This document shows, in pieces, positions 47,279 through 56,107 of a DNA stretch of 64,000 nucleotides. Each line of letters opens with the position of its first letter. Within the stretch, counting starts at the first letter, position 1. The notes under the pieces are model-generated. The model did not search any database, was not told the DNA's origin, and was given only the letters and a program-made list of their open reading frames with translations. A program made the translations under genes and the position numbers. This DNA comes from Roseococcus sp. SDR (GTDB lineage: Bacteria > Pseudomonadota > Alphaproteobacteria > Acetobacterales > Acetobacteraceae), in assembly GCF_019083995.1 (NCBI RefSeq), contig NZ_JAHRCU010000008.1, forward strand, positions 124,001 through 188,000. The letters run 5' to 3'.

Positions 47279-48859
47279 ATGAAGGCTCTGTGGCGGGCCG
47301 CGATGCTGGTCGCGGCGCTGATGGTGGGTGTTGCCGAGGCGCGGACCGTGCGCTGGGCGGCGAGCGGCGATCCGAACACGATGGATCCGCACAGCCAGAA
47401 TGTCGGCACCGTCACCATGGTGCTGCAGCAGATCTATGACGCGCTGATCAGCCGCAACCCACAGCTGGGGCTCGAGCCCGGCCTCGCCACCGCCTGGCGG
47501 CAGGAGGAGCCGACGCGCTGGCGCTTCACGCTGCGCCCCAATGTGCGCTTCCATGAGGGCGAGGCCTTCACCAGCGACGATGTGGTCTTCAGCATCACCC
47601 GCGCCCTGCAGCCGACCAGCAATTTCGGCATCTTCGTGGACACGATCGACCGCGCCGTGGCTGTCGACCCGCTGACGGTCGACATCATCACCAAGGCGCC
47701 CGACCCGATCCTGCCCAACAAGCTGGCCTCCGTCTTCATGATGTCGCGCAGCTGGAGCGAGCGGAACAATGCGGCCCGCCCGCAGAACACCCGCCAGCGC
47801 GAGGAGATGTTCACGGTCCGCAACACCAACGGCACCGGCGCCTTTCGCCTGCAGTCGCGTGAGCCGGATGTCCGCACTGTGCTGGCCCGCAACCCCGACT
47901 GGTGGGGCTGGCAGGTGCCGGCCAACAACGGCAACGTGACCGAGATCATCTTCCGCCCGATCGCGAGCGATGCGACCCGCGTGGCCGCCCTGCTCTCCAA
48001 CGAGATCGACTTCGTCATCGATCCGCCGCTGCAGGATCTGGCGCGGCTGCGCAATGCCCAGGGGCTGCGCGTGCTGGAAGGGCCGGAGGTGCGGACCATC
48101 TTCCTCGCGATGGATGTGGCGCGCGACGAGCTGCTCTATTCCGACGTGCGCGGCCGCAACCCGCTGCGCGACATCCGCGTGCGCCGCGCGCTGTATCACG
48201 CGATCGACATCCAGGCGATCCATCGCACCATCATGCGCAACCAGTCCGTGGTGACCGGCACGCTCTTCCCCGAGCAGGTGCAGGGCTATTCGCGTGAAGA
48301 AGATGTGCGCCTGCCCTATGACCAGGCCCGCGCCCGCGCCCTGCTGACGGAGGCCGGCTATCCGAACGGCTTCGAGATCACGCTCGACTGCTCCAACAAC
48401 CGCTACATCAATGACGAGCAGATCTGCCAGGCGATCGTCGCCATGTGGGCGCGCGTCGGCATCCGGGCGCGACTGAACGCCATGCCGCTCGGCCCCTTCT
48501 TCGCCAAGATCCAGCGCGATGACACCAGCCTCTACATGCTGGGCTGGGGCGTGCCGACCCTGGATGCGCTTTATTCCTTCCAGTCGCTGCTGGCGACGCG
48601 CAACGGCGCGCAGGGTGACGGCATCTGGAACTACGGCCGCTACTCCAACCCGCAGATGGATGCGCTGATCCAGCGCATGAAGACCGAGACGGGCGAGGCG
48701 CGGAATGCGACCATCCGCGAGGCGCTGCGCCTCTATCGCGAGGACGTGCCGCACATCCCGCTGCACCACCAGATGATCCCCTGGGCGGTGCGCGGCAACA
48801 TCACCATCCCGCACATGGCCAACAACCAGCCTTACTTCCGCTGGGCCGTGGTGAACTGA
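47279..48859 (+). CDS. ABC transporter substrate-binding protein, peptide/nickel family (SBP family 5)
   Basis: This 526-residue periplasmic protein has a signal peptide (MKALWRAAMLVAALMVGVAEA) and the family 5 opening WAASGDPNTMDPHSQN. The signature region is LEPGLATAWRQEEPTRWRFTLR with VRFHEGEAFTSDDVVFSI. It captures oligopeptides or a related ligand for the following permeases. ATG 47279 begins the signal peptide. If the sRNA candidates at 178-289 and 55935-56053 are AbcR-like, an mRNA of this kind is the expected target. Confidence 0.93.
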   Translation: MKALWRAAMLVAALMVGVAEARTVRWAASGDPNTMDPHSQNVGTVTMVLQQIYDALISRNPQLGLEPGLATAWRQEEPTRWRFTLRPNVRFHEGEAFTSDDVVFSITRALQPTSNFGIFVDTIDRAVAVDPLTVDIITKAPDPILPNKLASVFMMSRSWSERNNAARPQNTRQREEMFTVRNTNGTGAFRLQSREPDVRTVLARNPDWWGWQVPANNGNVTEIIFRPIASDATRVAALLSNEIDFVIDPPLQDLARLRNAQGLRVLEGPEVRTIFLAMDVARDELLYSDVRGRNPLRDIRVRRALYHAIDIQAIHRTIMRNQSVVTGTLFPEQVQGYSREEDVRLPYDQARARALLTEAGYPNGFEITLDCSNNRYINDEQICQAIVAMWARVGIRARLNAMPLGPFFAKIQRDDTSLYMLGWGVPTLDALYSFQSLLATRNGAQGDGIWNYGRYSNPQMDALIQRMKTETGEARNATIREALRLYREDVPHIPLHHQMIPWAVRGNITIPHMANNQPYFRWAVVN

Positions 48860-48865
48860 GGCCGC

Positions 48866-49846
48866 ATGTTCTCCTTCATCGTCTCCCGCATCCTCCAGGC
48901 GCTGCCGGTGATGTTCGTGGTCTCGCTCATCAGCTTCGCCATGTTCGCCTATGTGGGTGACCCGGTGGCGATCATGCTGGGCCAGGACTTCACCGAGGCG
49001 CAGCGCGAGGCGCTGGTGCGCGATCTGGGGCTGGACCAGCCCTTCTTCGTGCAGTTCGCGACCTTCCTCGGCAATGCCGTGCAGGGCGAGTTCGGGCTTT
49101 CCTACCGGCTCTCCCGCCCGGTGGCGGAGCTGATCGCGGAGCGCGCGCCGGCCACGCTGGAGCTGGCGCTGACGGCGGCCTTCATCGCGCTGATGATCGG
49201 CGTGCCGATGGGGGTCTATACCGGCCTCTACCGCAATTCCTGGCTTTCCCGCTTCTTCCTGACCTTCAGCCTGGTCGGCGTTTCGCTGCCGACCTTCCTG
49301 ATCGGCATCCTGCTCATCCTCACCTTCTCGGTCTGGCTTGGCTGGCTGCCGAGCTTCGGGCGGGGAGACGTGACACGGCTGGGCTGGTGGTCCTCGGGCT
49401 TCTTCACCTGGTCGGGCATCAAGGCGCTGATCCTGCCCGCCATCACGCTGGGCCTGTTCCAGCTGACGCTCATCATGCGCCTCGTGCGTTCCGAGATGAT
49501 GGAGGTGCTGCGGACCGACTACATCAAGTTCGCCCGCGCGCGGGGCCTCAGCAACCGCGCCATCAATTTCGGCCATGCGCTGAAGAACACGCTGGTGCCG
49601 GTCATCACCATCGCGGGGCTGCAGCTTGGCGGCATCATCGCCTTCGCCATCGTGACCGAGACGGTGTTCCAATGGCCGGGCATGGGGCTGCTCTTCATCC
49701 AGAGCGTGGGCGCCGCCGATATCCCGGTCATGGCGGCCTATCTGATGCTGATCGCGCTGGTTTTCGTGACGATCAACCTGATCGTGGACCTTCTCTATTA
49801 TGCGGTGGACCCCAGGCTGCGTGTCGGCCGCGGGAAGGGGCACTAG
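48866..49846 (+). CDS. ABC transporter permease, DppB-like
   Basis: This 326-residue inner-membrane permease has six segments and is of the DppB/OppB type. It opens FIVSRILQALPVMFVVSLI, and the coupling loop EVLRTDYIKFARARGLSNR contacts the ATPases. It starts 6 bases after the binding protein gene and pairs with the next permease. Confidence 0.93.
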   Translation: MFSFIVSRILQALPVMFVVSLISFAMFAYVGDPVAIMLGQDFTEAQREALVRDLGLDQPFFVQFATFLGNAVQGEFGLSYRLSRPVAELIAERAPATLELALTAAFIALMIGVPMGVYTGLYRNSWLSRFFLTFSLVGVSLPTFLIGILLILTFSVWLGWLPSFGRGDVTRLGWWSSGFFTWSGIKALILPAITLGLFQLTLIMRLVRSEMMEVLRTDYIKFARARGLSNRAINFGHALKNTLVPVITIAGLQLGGIIAFAIVTETVFQWPGMGLLFIQSVGAADIPVMAAYLMLIALVFVTINLIVDLLYYAVDPRLRVGRGKGH

Positions 49847-49849
49847 GCC

Positions 49850-50752
49850 ATGAAGGCGTTTTTCGACTCCGACCTCTGGTGGAGCTTCACGCGCTCGCCC
49901 GTCACGGTGATCTCGGCCATCGTGGCCTTCATCTGCATCGCGGGCGCGGTACTGGCGCCGGTGCTGGCGCCGCACAATCCGTTCGACCTCGCCTCGCTCC
50001 AGCTCATGGACGCCTTCAAGCCGCCGGCCTGGTCCAGCGAGGGCGACGCGACCTATCCGCTGGGTACGGATGACCAGGGGCGCGACATGCTCTCGGCCAT
50101 CATGTATGGCGCGCGTGTCTCGCTGCTGGTGGGCTTTGCCGCGGTGATCTTCTCGACGCTGGTGGGCGTGACGGTCGGCCTGCTGGCCGGGTATCTGGGC
50201 GGCAAGGTGGATGCGCTGCTGATGCGCATCGCGGACATCCAGCTCACCTTCCCCTCCATCCTGGTGGCGCTGCTGATCGATGGCGTGGTGCGTGCCGTGC
50301 TGCCGCGCGAGACGCATAGCGAGGTGGCGCTGTTTGTCGTGATCTTCGCCATCGGCATTTCCAACTGGCCGCAATTCGCCCGCACCGTCCGCGGCTCCAC
50401 CCTGGTGGAGCGCAACAAGGAATATGTGCAGGCGGCGCGCGTCATCGGGCTTTCGCCGCTGCGCATCATGCGCAGCCATGTGCTGCCCAATGTCATGTCG
50501 CCGGTGCTGGTGATCGCGACCCTCAACCTCGGCTTCGCCATCCTGGCGGAGGCGACGCTCTCCTTCCTTGGCGTCGGCGTGCCGCCGACCCAGCCCTCGC
50601 TCGGCACGCTGATCCGTATCGGCAATGACTTCCTGTTCTCGGGCGAGTGGTGGATCACGATTTTCCCGGGTGTCGCGCTGATCGTGATGGTGCTTTCCGT
50701 GAACCTGCTGGGCGACTGGCTGCGCGACGCGCTGAACCCGAGGCTGCGCTGA
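49850..50752 (+). CDS. ABC transporter permease, DppC-like
   Basis: This 300-residue partner permease has an N-terminal OppC-type segment followed by the transport core. YPLGTDDQGRDMLSAIMYGAR and the coupling loop RNKEYVQAARVIGLSPLRIM are diagnostic of the DppC/OppC group. It lies 3 bases after the DppB-like gene, and its TGA overlaps the ATG of the first ATPase gene. Confidence 0.93.
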   Translation: MKAFFDSDLWWSFTRSPVTVISAIVAFICIAGAVLAPVLAPHNPFDLASLQLMDAFKPPAWSSEGDATYPLGTDDQGRDMLSAIMYGARVSLLVGFAAVIFSTLVGVTVGLLAGYLGGKVDALLMRIADIQLTFPSILVALLIDGVVRAVLPRETHSEVALFVVIFAIGISNWPQFARTVRGSTLVERNKEYVQAARVIGLSPLRIMRSHVLPNVMSPVLVIATLNLGFAILAEATLSFLGVGVPPTQPSLGTLIRIGNDFLFSGEWWITIFPGVALIVMVLSVNLLGDWLRDALNPRLR

Positions 50753-51720
50753 TGTCTCTTCTTCAGGTCAAGAATCTCCGCGTCGAATTCCCGACGCGGC
50801 GCGGCACGCTGGTGGCGCTGGACGATGTCTCCTTCGACATCGCGCCTGGCGAGGTGCTGGGCGTGGTGGGGGAATCCGGCGCCGGCAAATCCATGACCGG
50901 GGCCGCCATCATCGGCCTGCTGGAACCGCCGGGCCGCATCGCCAAGGGCGAGATCCTTCTCGAAGGGCGGCGCATCGACAACCTGCCCTATGAGCAGATG
51001 CGCCGCATCCGCGGCCGCGAGATCGGCGCGATCTTCCAGGACCCGCTGACCACGCTGAACCCGCTCTACACCATCGGCCGCCAGCTGGTGGAGACGATGA
51101 CGACGCACCTGCCGATCACCCCCGCCGAAGCGCGGGAGAAGGCGATCGGCTGGCTCGAACTCGTGGGCATTCCGGCCGCGCGGGAGCGCATCGACAGCTA
51201 TCCGCATGAATTCTCGGGCGGCATGCGCCAGCGCGTGGTGATCGCTCTCGCCCTCTGCGCCGAGCCCAAGCTGATCGTGGCGGATGAGCCGACGACGGCG
51301 CTGGACGTCTCGATCCAGGCGCAGGTCATCGCCATGCTGAAGACGCTCGCGCGGGAGAAGGGGACGGCGATGATGCTCGTCACCCACGACATGGGCGTGA
51401 TCGCCGAGACGGCCGACCGCGTGGCGGTGATGTATGCCGGCCGCATCGCCGAGATCGGGCCGGTGCGGGAGGTGGTGCGCCAGGCGCGGCACCCCTATTC
51501 ACAGGGGCTGATGGGCTCCATCCCTCCGCTCGATCGCCGCGTGGAGCGGCTGCAGCAGATTGACGGCGCCATGCCACGGCTGACGGCCATCCCCAAGGGC
51601 TGCGCCTATAATCCGCGCTGTCCCAAGGTCTTCTCGCGCTGCGCTGTGGAGCGTCCGGAGCTGATGGATGCCGGCACCACGCGCGCGGCCTGCTGGCTTT
51701 ACGCGGAGGGACAGTCGTGA
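50752..51720 (+). CDS. ABC transporter ATP-binding protein, DppD-like
   Basis: This 322-residue ATPase has Walker A GESGAGKSM, signature FSGGMRQRVVIALAL and Walker B LIVADEPTTALD. The C-terminal oligopeptide-transporter extension contains a cysteine-rich CAYNPRCPKVFSRC stretch that in some relatives binds an iron-sulfur cluster. ATG 50752 overlaps the permease stop; a longer reading frame upstream is not needed. It pairs with the next gene as a heterodimer. Confidence 0.93.
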   Translation: MSLLQVKNLRVEFPTRRGTLVALDDVSFDIAPGEVLGVVGESGAGKSMTGAAIIGLLEPPGRIAKGEILLEGRRIDNLPYEQMRRIRGREIGAIFQDPLTTLNPLYTIGRQLVETMTTHLPITPAEAREKAIGWLELVGIPAARERIDSYPHEFSGGMRQRVVIALALCAEPKLIVADEPTTALDVSIQAQVIAMLKTLAREKGTAMMLVTHDMGVIAETADRVAVMYAGRIAEIGPVREVVRQARHPYSQGLMGSIPPLDRRVERLQQIDGAMPRLTAIPKGCAYNPRCPKVFSRCAVERPELMDAGTTRAACWLYAEGQS

Positions 51721-52712
51721 CTGCCACCCCGATGATCGCGGCGGACGACGTCGCGCGTTACTTCGATGTCTCGAAGCCGCTGATCCAGCGCATCGTGGCC
51801 CGCGAGGGCAAGCGCACGCTCAGGGCGGTGGACGGCATTTCCTTCGAGATTCCCAAGGGCACCACGCTTTCCCTTGTGGGTGAGAGCGGCTGCGGCAAGT
51901 CCACCGTGGCCCGGCTCATGGTCGGCCTCTATCCCACCACGCGCGGGCGGGTGATGTTCGACGGGCAGGACCTTTCGCAGGCGCGCGCCGATTCCAAGCA
52001 GCGCAGCCGCATGCAGATGATCTTCCAGGATCCCTATGCTTCGCTCAATCCGCGCTGGCGCGTGGTGGACATCGTGGCCGAGCCGATCCGCGCCTTCGGC
52101 CTGATCGAGGACAAGCAGGCGATCCTGACGCGCGTGGGCGAGTTGCTGACGCAGGTGGGCCTCTCGCCGCTCGACGGGCAGAAATATCCGCATGAGTTCT
52201 CGGGCGGGCAGCGGCAGCGCATCTCCATCGCGCGCGCGCTGAGTTCCAGCCCGGAATTCCTGGTCTGCGACGAGCCGACCTCGGCCCTCGACGTCTCCGT
52301 GCAGGCGCAGATCCTGAACCTGATGAAGGAGCTGCAGAGCCGCCTCGGCCTCACCTATCTCTTCATCAGCCACAACCTCGCCGTGGTGCGACAGGTGAGC
52401 GACCGCATCGGTGTGATGTATCTCGGCAAGCTGGTGGAGCTTTCGCCGGCCGAGAGCCTCTTCCAGAAGCCGCGCCACCCCTACACGCGCGCGCTGATGG
52501 AGGCGATCCCGGATCTGGAGATGACGGGGCGGCAGCGCATTCCGGTGGGCGGGGAGGTGCCGTCGCCGATTTCGCCGCCCTCCGGCTGCACCTTCCATCC
52601 GCGCTGCCCGCTCGCCAATGCGCGCTGCAAGGCGGAAGTGCCGGTGATGAAGCCGGCAGGCGATGCGATGGTGGCGTGTCACGCGGTCGAGGAAGGGCGC
52701 GCCACCGCCTGA
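51717..52712 (+). CDS. ABC transporter ATP-binding protein, DppF-like
   Basis: This 331-residue second ATPase has Walker A GESGCGKST, signature FSGGQRQRISIARAL, Walker B FLVCDEPTSALD and the extension GCTFHPRCPLANARC with cysteines. An N-terminal stretch before the core, VARYFDVSKPLIQRIV, is usual for this subgroup. GTG 51717 overlaps the DppD-like stop. A strong terminator 18 bases downstream ends the five-gene operon. Confidence 0.93.
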   Translation: MTATPMIAADDVARYFDVSKPLIQRIVAREGKRTLRAVDGISFEIPKGTTLSLVGESGCGKSTVARLMVGLYPTTRGRVMFDGQDLSQARADSKQRSRMQMIFQDPYASLNPRWRVVDIVAEPIRAFGLIEDKQAILTRVGELLTQVGLSPLDGQKYPHEFSGGQRQRISIARALSSSPEFLVCDEPTSALDVSVQAQILNLMKELQSRLGLTYLFISHNLAVVRQVSDRIGVMYLGKLVELSPAESLFQKPRHPYTRALMEAIPDLEMTGRQRIPVGGEVPSPISPPSGCTFHPRCPLANARCKAEVPVMKPAGDAMVACHAVEEGRATA

Positions 52713-52729
52713 GGCGATCTGCCCAAGCG

Positions 52730-52762
52730 CGCGCCATCGGGCTGGCTGGTGGCGCGTTTTTT
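52730..52762 (+). terminator. Rho-independent terminator of the peptide ABC operon
   Basis: CGCGCCA (52730-52736) and TGGCGCG (52750-52756) form a perfect stem, followed by six T. It separates the ABC operon from the TTT receptor gene at 52814. Confidence 0.8.
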
Positions 52763-52813
52763 CATGGCGTGAAAATTGCTGCGCCTCCGGGGACACGCTC
52801 CCTGGAGGTTCTG

Positions 52814-53776
52814 ATGCGCTTGGCGTTCCTGCTTGCCGCCTTCACCCTTCTCGCCCTTCCGGCCGCGGCCTTTCCGGACCGGCCCGTCACTCTCATCGTT
52901 CCCTTCGCGCCCGGCGGTCCGACGGATACGACGGGGCGCCTGGTCGCCGACGGGCTCAGCCAGCGCCTGGGCCAGCGCTTCGTGGTGGAGAACGTCTCCG
53001 GGGCAGGCAGCAGCATCGGCTCGGCCCGGGTGGCGCGGGCGGCGCCGGATGGGCATGTGCTTCTGGTGAACCACCTGGCGCTGCCGGGCAGTGCCGCGCT
53101 GCAGGCGAACCTGCCCTATGACACCGCCACCGCTTTCGTGCCGGTCGGGCTGATCAATTACGGGCCGATGATCCTGATCGGCCGGCGGGACCTGCCGGCG
53201 CGCGACGTCGCCGCCGCCTTCGCCTGGATGCGGGCGGGCGGCGAGCGTGTCACGCTCGGCCATGCCGGCACCGGCTCGGCGCTGCATCTCTGCGGGCTGC
53301 TGATCCAGCATCGGCTGGGCACGCGCTTCACCGAGATCGGCTATCGCGGCAGCGCGCCCGCCTTCCAGGACATGCTGGGCGGACGGGTGGACGTGATCTG
53401 CGATATCTCCACCACCGGCCTGCCGCAGGTGATGGCCGGCGCCGCCCGCGCCTTCGCCGTGACCACCCGCGCGCGGCTGCCCGCGCTGCCCGATGTGCCG
53501 ACGCTGGCCGAAGCCGGTTTCGAGGGCTTCGAGCTGGTGCTCTGGAACGCGCTCTTCGCGCCCGCCGGCACGCCGCGCCCGATCATCGATCGGCTGAACG
53601 CCGCCCTTCGCGAGGTGCTGGCCGACCCTGCCATCCGCGAGCGCTTCGCCGCCTTCGGCAGCGACATCTTCCCGCCCGCCGAACAGACGCCGGAGGCCGC
53701 GCAGGCGCGGCTCCAGGCCGAGATCGTCGCGATCCGCGACACGGTGCGGGCGATGGGGGTGCAGCCGGAACGCTAG
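52814..53776 (+). CDS. Tripartite tricarboxylate transporter receptor (Bug/TctC family) 3
   Basis: This 320-residue periplasmic receptor has a signal peptide (MRLAFLLAAFTLLALPAAA) and the family motifs TLIVPFAPGGPTDTTGRLVAD and VENVSGAGSSIGSARVA. It is an orphan without TctA/TctB. The start is ATG 52814 behind TGGAGG. Its TAG stop overlaps the CTA complement of the metallopeptidase stop in a CTAG tetramer (53773-53776). Confidence 0.9.
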   Translation: MRLAFLLAAFTLLALPAAAFPDRPVTLIVPFAPGGPTDTTGRLVADGLSQRLGQRFVVENVSGAGSSIGSARVARAAPDGHVLLVNHLALPGSAALQANLPYDTATAFVPVGLINYGPMILIGRRDLPARDVAAAFAWMRAGGERVTLGHAGTGSALHLCGLLIQHRLGTRFTEIGYRGSAPAFQDMLGGRVDVICDISTTGLPQVMAGAARAFAVTTRARLPALPDVPTLAEAGFEGFELVLWNALFAPAGTPRPIIDRLNAALREVLADPAIRERFAAFGSDIFPPAEQTPEAAQARLQAEIVAIRDTVRAMGVQPER

Positions 53777-54591
53777 CCCCGACCCAGGCAGGCCCCCGAA
53801 TCCGGGCCCGCGAGTCCGGTCTTCAAGGCACGGACGCGCTGTGCGCTGCTGCCATGGGTGAAGCTCTCGGGCACGACATGGCCGCGCGCCTGCTGTTGCA
53901 GGCGATCATCGCCGACGGCGGCCGCGGCGGCGAGGCCTTCCTCGATGTCGCCGGCTTCGAGGATCCGTCGCGTCTCATGCGCCTGACGCGCCCAGAAGCC
54001 GGCCAGGCAATCCGCCTGCAACTCCGTGCGCACCGATGCCGCATTGTCCCGCCCGCCGCCGAGGCGCCCCAGCAGGTTCTGCACGTGATGGCCCACCTCA
54101 TGCGCGATGACATAGGCCTGGGCGAAATCGCCCGGCGCGCCCATGCGCTGCGCGAGTTCCCGGAAAAAGGCGAGGTCGAGGTAAACGCGGCGGTCAGCCG
54201 GGCAGTAGAAGGGGCCCATGGCGGATTGCGCCGTGCCGCAGCCCGACTGCACCGCCCCCGAAAAGAGCACGAGGCGCGGCGGCTCATAGCGCTGGCCGTG
54301 GCGCGCGAACTCGGCCGTCCAGACATCCTCCGTGCTCGCCAGCACCCGGCTGACGAAGCGGGCCGCCGGGTCATCGCGCGGTGGGGCCTGCGCGGCCTGT
54401 TGCGTCGCGGGCGCCTGGCCGGTCTCGAGCGTGGAGAGCACAACGCCCGGGTCCACGCCCAGCAGGAGCGAGATCACCACCACCGCGATCAGGCCAAAGC
54501 CGCCGATCCGCGCGCCGCCGCCGCCCAAGGGACCACGCTGGCCGCGCCGGTCCTCGATGTTGCGGCTCTCGCGCTCGTCATCCATGCGCAT
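53773..54591 (-). CDS. YpfJ family neutral zinc metallopeptidase
   Basis: This 272-residue protein has an N-terminal basic region, one membrane segment (about 28-48), a Gln/Ala-rich linker and a peptidase domain with HEVGH (His164, Glu165, His168). A downstream ELQADCLAGFWA gives the third metal ligand. The family is anchored in the inner membrane with the catalytic domain outside; its substrates are unknown. ATG 54591 is used, and an ATG two codons on is equally possible. Confidence 0.9.
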   Translation of the reverse strand: MRMDDERESRNIEDRRGQRGPLGGGGARIGGFGLIAVVVISLLLGVDPGVVLSTLETGQAPATQQAAQAPPRDDPAARFVSRVLASTEDVWTAEFARHGQRYEPPRLVLFSGAVQSGCGTAQSAMGPFYCPADRRVYLDLAFFRELAQRMGAPGDFAQAYVIAHEVGHHVQNLLGRLGGGRDNAASVRTELQADCLAGFWARQAHETRRILEAGDIEEGLAAAAAVGDDRLQQQARGHVVPESFTHGSSAQRVRALKTGLAGPDSGACLGRG

Positions 54592-54615
54592 GGCGCTGGC
54601 TCCCGCGCGCCGGCG

Positions 54616-55797
54616 TCAGACGCGCTCGAGGATGCTCACGTAGTTGGCGACGGCCGCGCCGCCCATATTGAACACGCCGCCGATCTCGGCGCGCGGCAGT
54701 TGCATGGCCCCCGCCTCGCCGGTGAGCTGCATGGCGGCCAGCGCGTGCATGGAGACGCCGGTCGCGCCGATCGGATGCCCCTTGGCCTTGAGCCCGCCCG
54801 AGCGGTTGACCGGCAGGCGGCCATCCTTGCGCGTCCAGCCTTCCAGGATGGCGCGGCTGCCCTGGCCTTCCGGCGTCAGGCCCATCGCCTCGTATTCGAT
54901 GAGCTCGGCCACCGTGAAGCAGTCATGCGTCTCGGCGAAGGAGAGATCGGCGAGGGTGAGGCCGGCGGCCGCGAAGGCCCGTGCCCAGGCCTCGCGAGCG
55001 CCCTCGAAGCGGATGATGTCGCGCCGGGCGATGGGCAGGAAGTCGTTCACCTGCGCGGTGCCGCGGAAGCGCACGGCACGCCGCGCGGTGGCGGCCACAT
55101 CGCCCTCGGCGATGATCAGCGCCGCCGCGCCGTCCGAGACCAGGCTGCAGTCGGTGCGCTTCAGGGGGCGGGCGACGAAGGGGTTCTTCTCGCTCTCGTT
55201 GCGGCAGAACTCATAGCCGAGATCCTTGCGCATCTGGGCATAGGGGTTGTCGACGCCGTTCGCATGGTTCTTGGCGGCGATGGCGGCCAGCGCGTCGGAG
55301 CTGTCGCCATGGCGCTGGAAATAGGCCTCGGCGATGCGGGCGAAGACGCCGGCGAAGCCGGCCTCGATCCCGGCCTCGGTCTTGAGGTGGGAGGCGGAGA
55401 GCAGGATCTCGCCCACGCGCGGGCCAGGGGTGGAGGTCATCTTCTCCACGCCGACGACCAGCGTGATGCGGCCACGTTTCGCGCCCAGGAAATCCAGCGC
55501 GCCATGGATGGCGGCGGTGCCGGTGGCACAGGCATTCTCGAAGCGGGTCGCGGGCTTGAAGCGCAGCTCCGGTACGGCCTGGAAGACGAGGGAAGAGGGG
55601 AAGTCCTGCGCCTGGAAGCCGCCATTGAAGGTGCCGAGGAAGACGGCATCCACCTCATGCGGCTCGAGACCGGCATCGGCGATGGCCTCGCGCGCGACGA
55701 GGCCGATCAGCGCCTCGGCGTCCGGCGCCTCCTCCAGCTTGCCGAAGCGGCTATGCGCCCAGCCGATGATGGCGGCGTCATGTTGCGATGCGGTCAT
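54616..55797 (-). CDS. Thiolase family protein, SCP2-type
   Basis: This 393-residue thiolase-fold enzyme makes or cleaves beta-ketoacyl-CoA. The nucleophile is Cys90 in ENACATGTAA. The HDCF motif (ETHDCFTVAELIEYEAMGL) and GHPIGATGVSMH are those of SCP2-type thiolases, while the usual C-terminal CxG cysteine is replaced by NMGGAAVANY. A perfect 18-base palindrome like the sites of acyl-CoA regulators lies 86 bases upstream. The physiological acyl chain is unknown. Confidence 0.88.
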   Translation of the reverse strand: MTASQHDAAIIGWAHSRFGKLEEAPDAEALIGLVAREAIADAGLEPHEVDAVFLGTFNGGFQAQDFPSSLVFQAVPELRFKPATRFENACATGTAAIHGALDFLGAKRGRITLVVGVEKMTSTPGPRVGEILLSASHLKTEAGIEAGFAGVFARIAEAYFQRHGDSSDALAAIAAKNHANGVDNPYAQMRKDLGYEFCRNESEKNPFVARPLKRTDCSLVSDGAAALIIAEGDVAATARRAVRFRGTAQVNDFLPIARRDIIRFEGAREAWARAFAAAGLTLADLSFAETHDCFTVAELIEYEAMGLTPEGQGSRAILEGWTRKDGRLPVNRSGGLKAKGHPIGATGVSMHALAAMQLTGEAGAMQLPRAEIGGVFNMGGAAVANYVSILERV

Positions 55798-55882
55798 GGC
55801 AGCTTTCCTCTCGTTTCGGAGAGGTTAGGGCAGGGGCGGGTGCGTTGCCAGTGCTTCGGAATCCGCTGCCAAGGTCCGGACA

Positions 55883-55900
55883 TGTTGCAAATTTGCAACA
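55883..55900. promoter_or_regulatory. 18-base palindromic operator upstream of the thiolase gene
   Basis: TGTTGCAAATTTGCAACA is a perfect palindrome in an otherwise GC-rich gap. TTTGCAA half-sites are typical of RamB/ScfR-type regulators that sense short-chain acyl-CoA or acetate metabolism. The distance to the thiolase start (86 bases) fits promoter control. It also lies just upstream of the sRNA candidate on the other strand, so it may control both. Confidence 0.6.
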
Positions 55901-55934
55901 GATGGCACTTACGTTAAGCGATACATTTTCGAAA

Positions 55935-56053
55935 AGGTATTGAACCGGGGTTTGCGCAACCCATCTCTGTCCGCGTCGGGCGCTGACTCAGCCCCGACAG
56001 CTTTGCCTTCCTCAACCTTGACTTGGCCGCTCCGCAAGGGGCGGCTTTTTTTT
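55935..56053 (+). ncRNA. Second probable small RNA, AbcR/ar15-like
   Basis: In the 310-base gap between the thiolase gene and ispDF, the plus strand holds a compact structured unit of about 120 nt. Hairpin 1 is GGGTT...AACCC (55948-55962) and hairpin 2 is GTCGGG-GCTGA...TCAGC-CCCGAC (55975-55998). A pyrimidine-rich single strand with CCTTCCTC (56006-56013) follows, then a terminator. ACTTGGCCGCTCC (56021-56033) nearly equals ACTTGGGCCGCTCC of the candidate at 178-289. Both neighbouring genes are on the minus strand, so this terminator needs its own plus-strand transcript. The 5' end is uncertain; TACATT (55922-55927) may be a -10 element. Confidence 0.55.
56026..56053 (+). terminator. Strong Rho-independent terminator of the second sRNA
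   Basis: GCCGCTCC (56026-56033), loop GCAA and GGGGCGGC (56038-56045) form an 8-bp stem with one G-T pair. Eight T follow (56046-56053). Confidence 0.85.
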
Positions 56054-56107
56054 GCGCGCTACCTGGGGTGGCAAGAGGCCCGGACAAAGTCTTTCAAGAC
56101 AAGGGCT

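Noticed and set aside
44307-47282. 991-residue plus-strand frame overlapping the histidine kinase, DsbA-like and AI-2E genes
   Set aside because: It runs through three well-supported genes in the wrong frame and has no coherent domain.
47276-50479. 1067-residue minus-strand open frame opposite the peptide ABC genes
   Set aside because: Composition is dominated by His, Arg, Asp and Gln, as in other GC-rich shadows, while the plus strand encodes a full binding protein and permeases.
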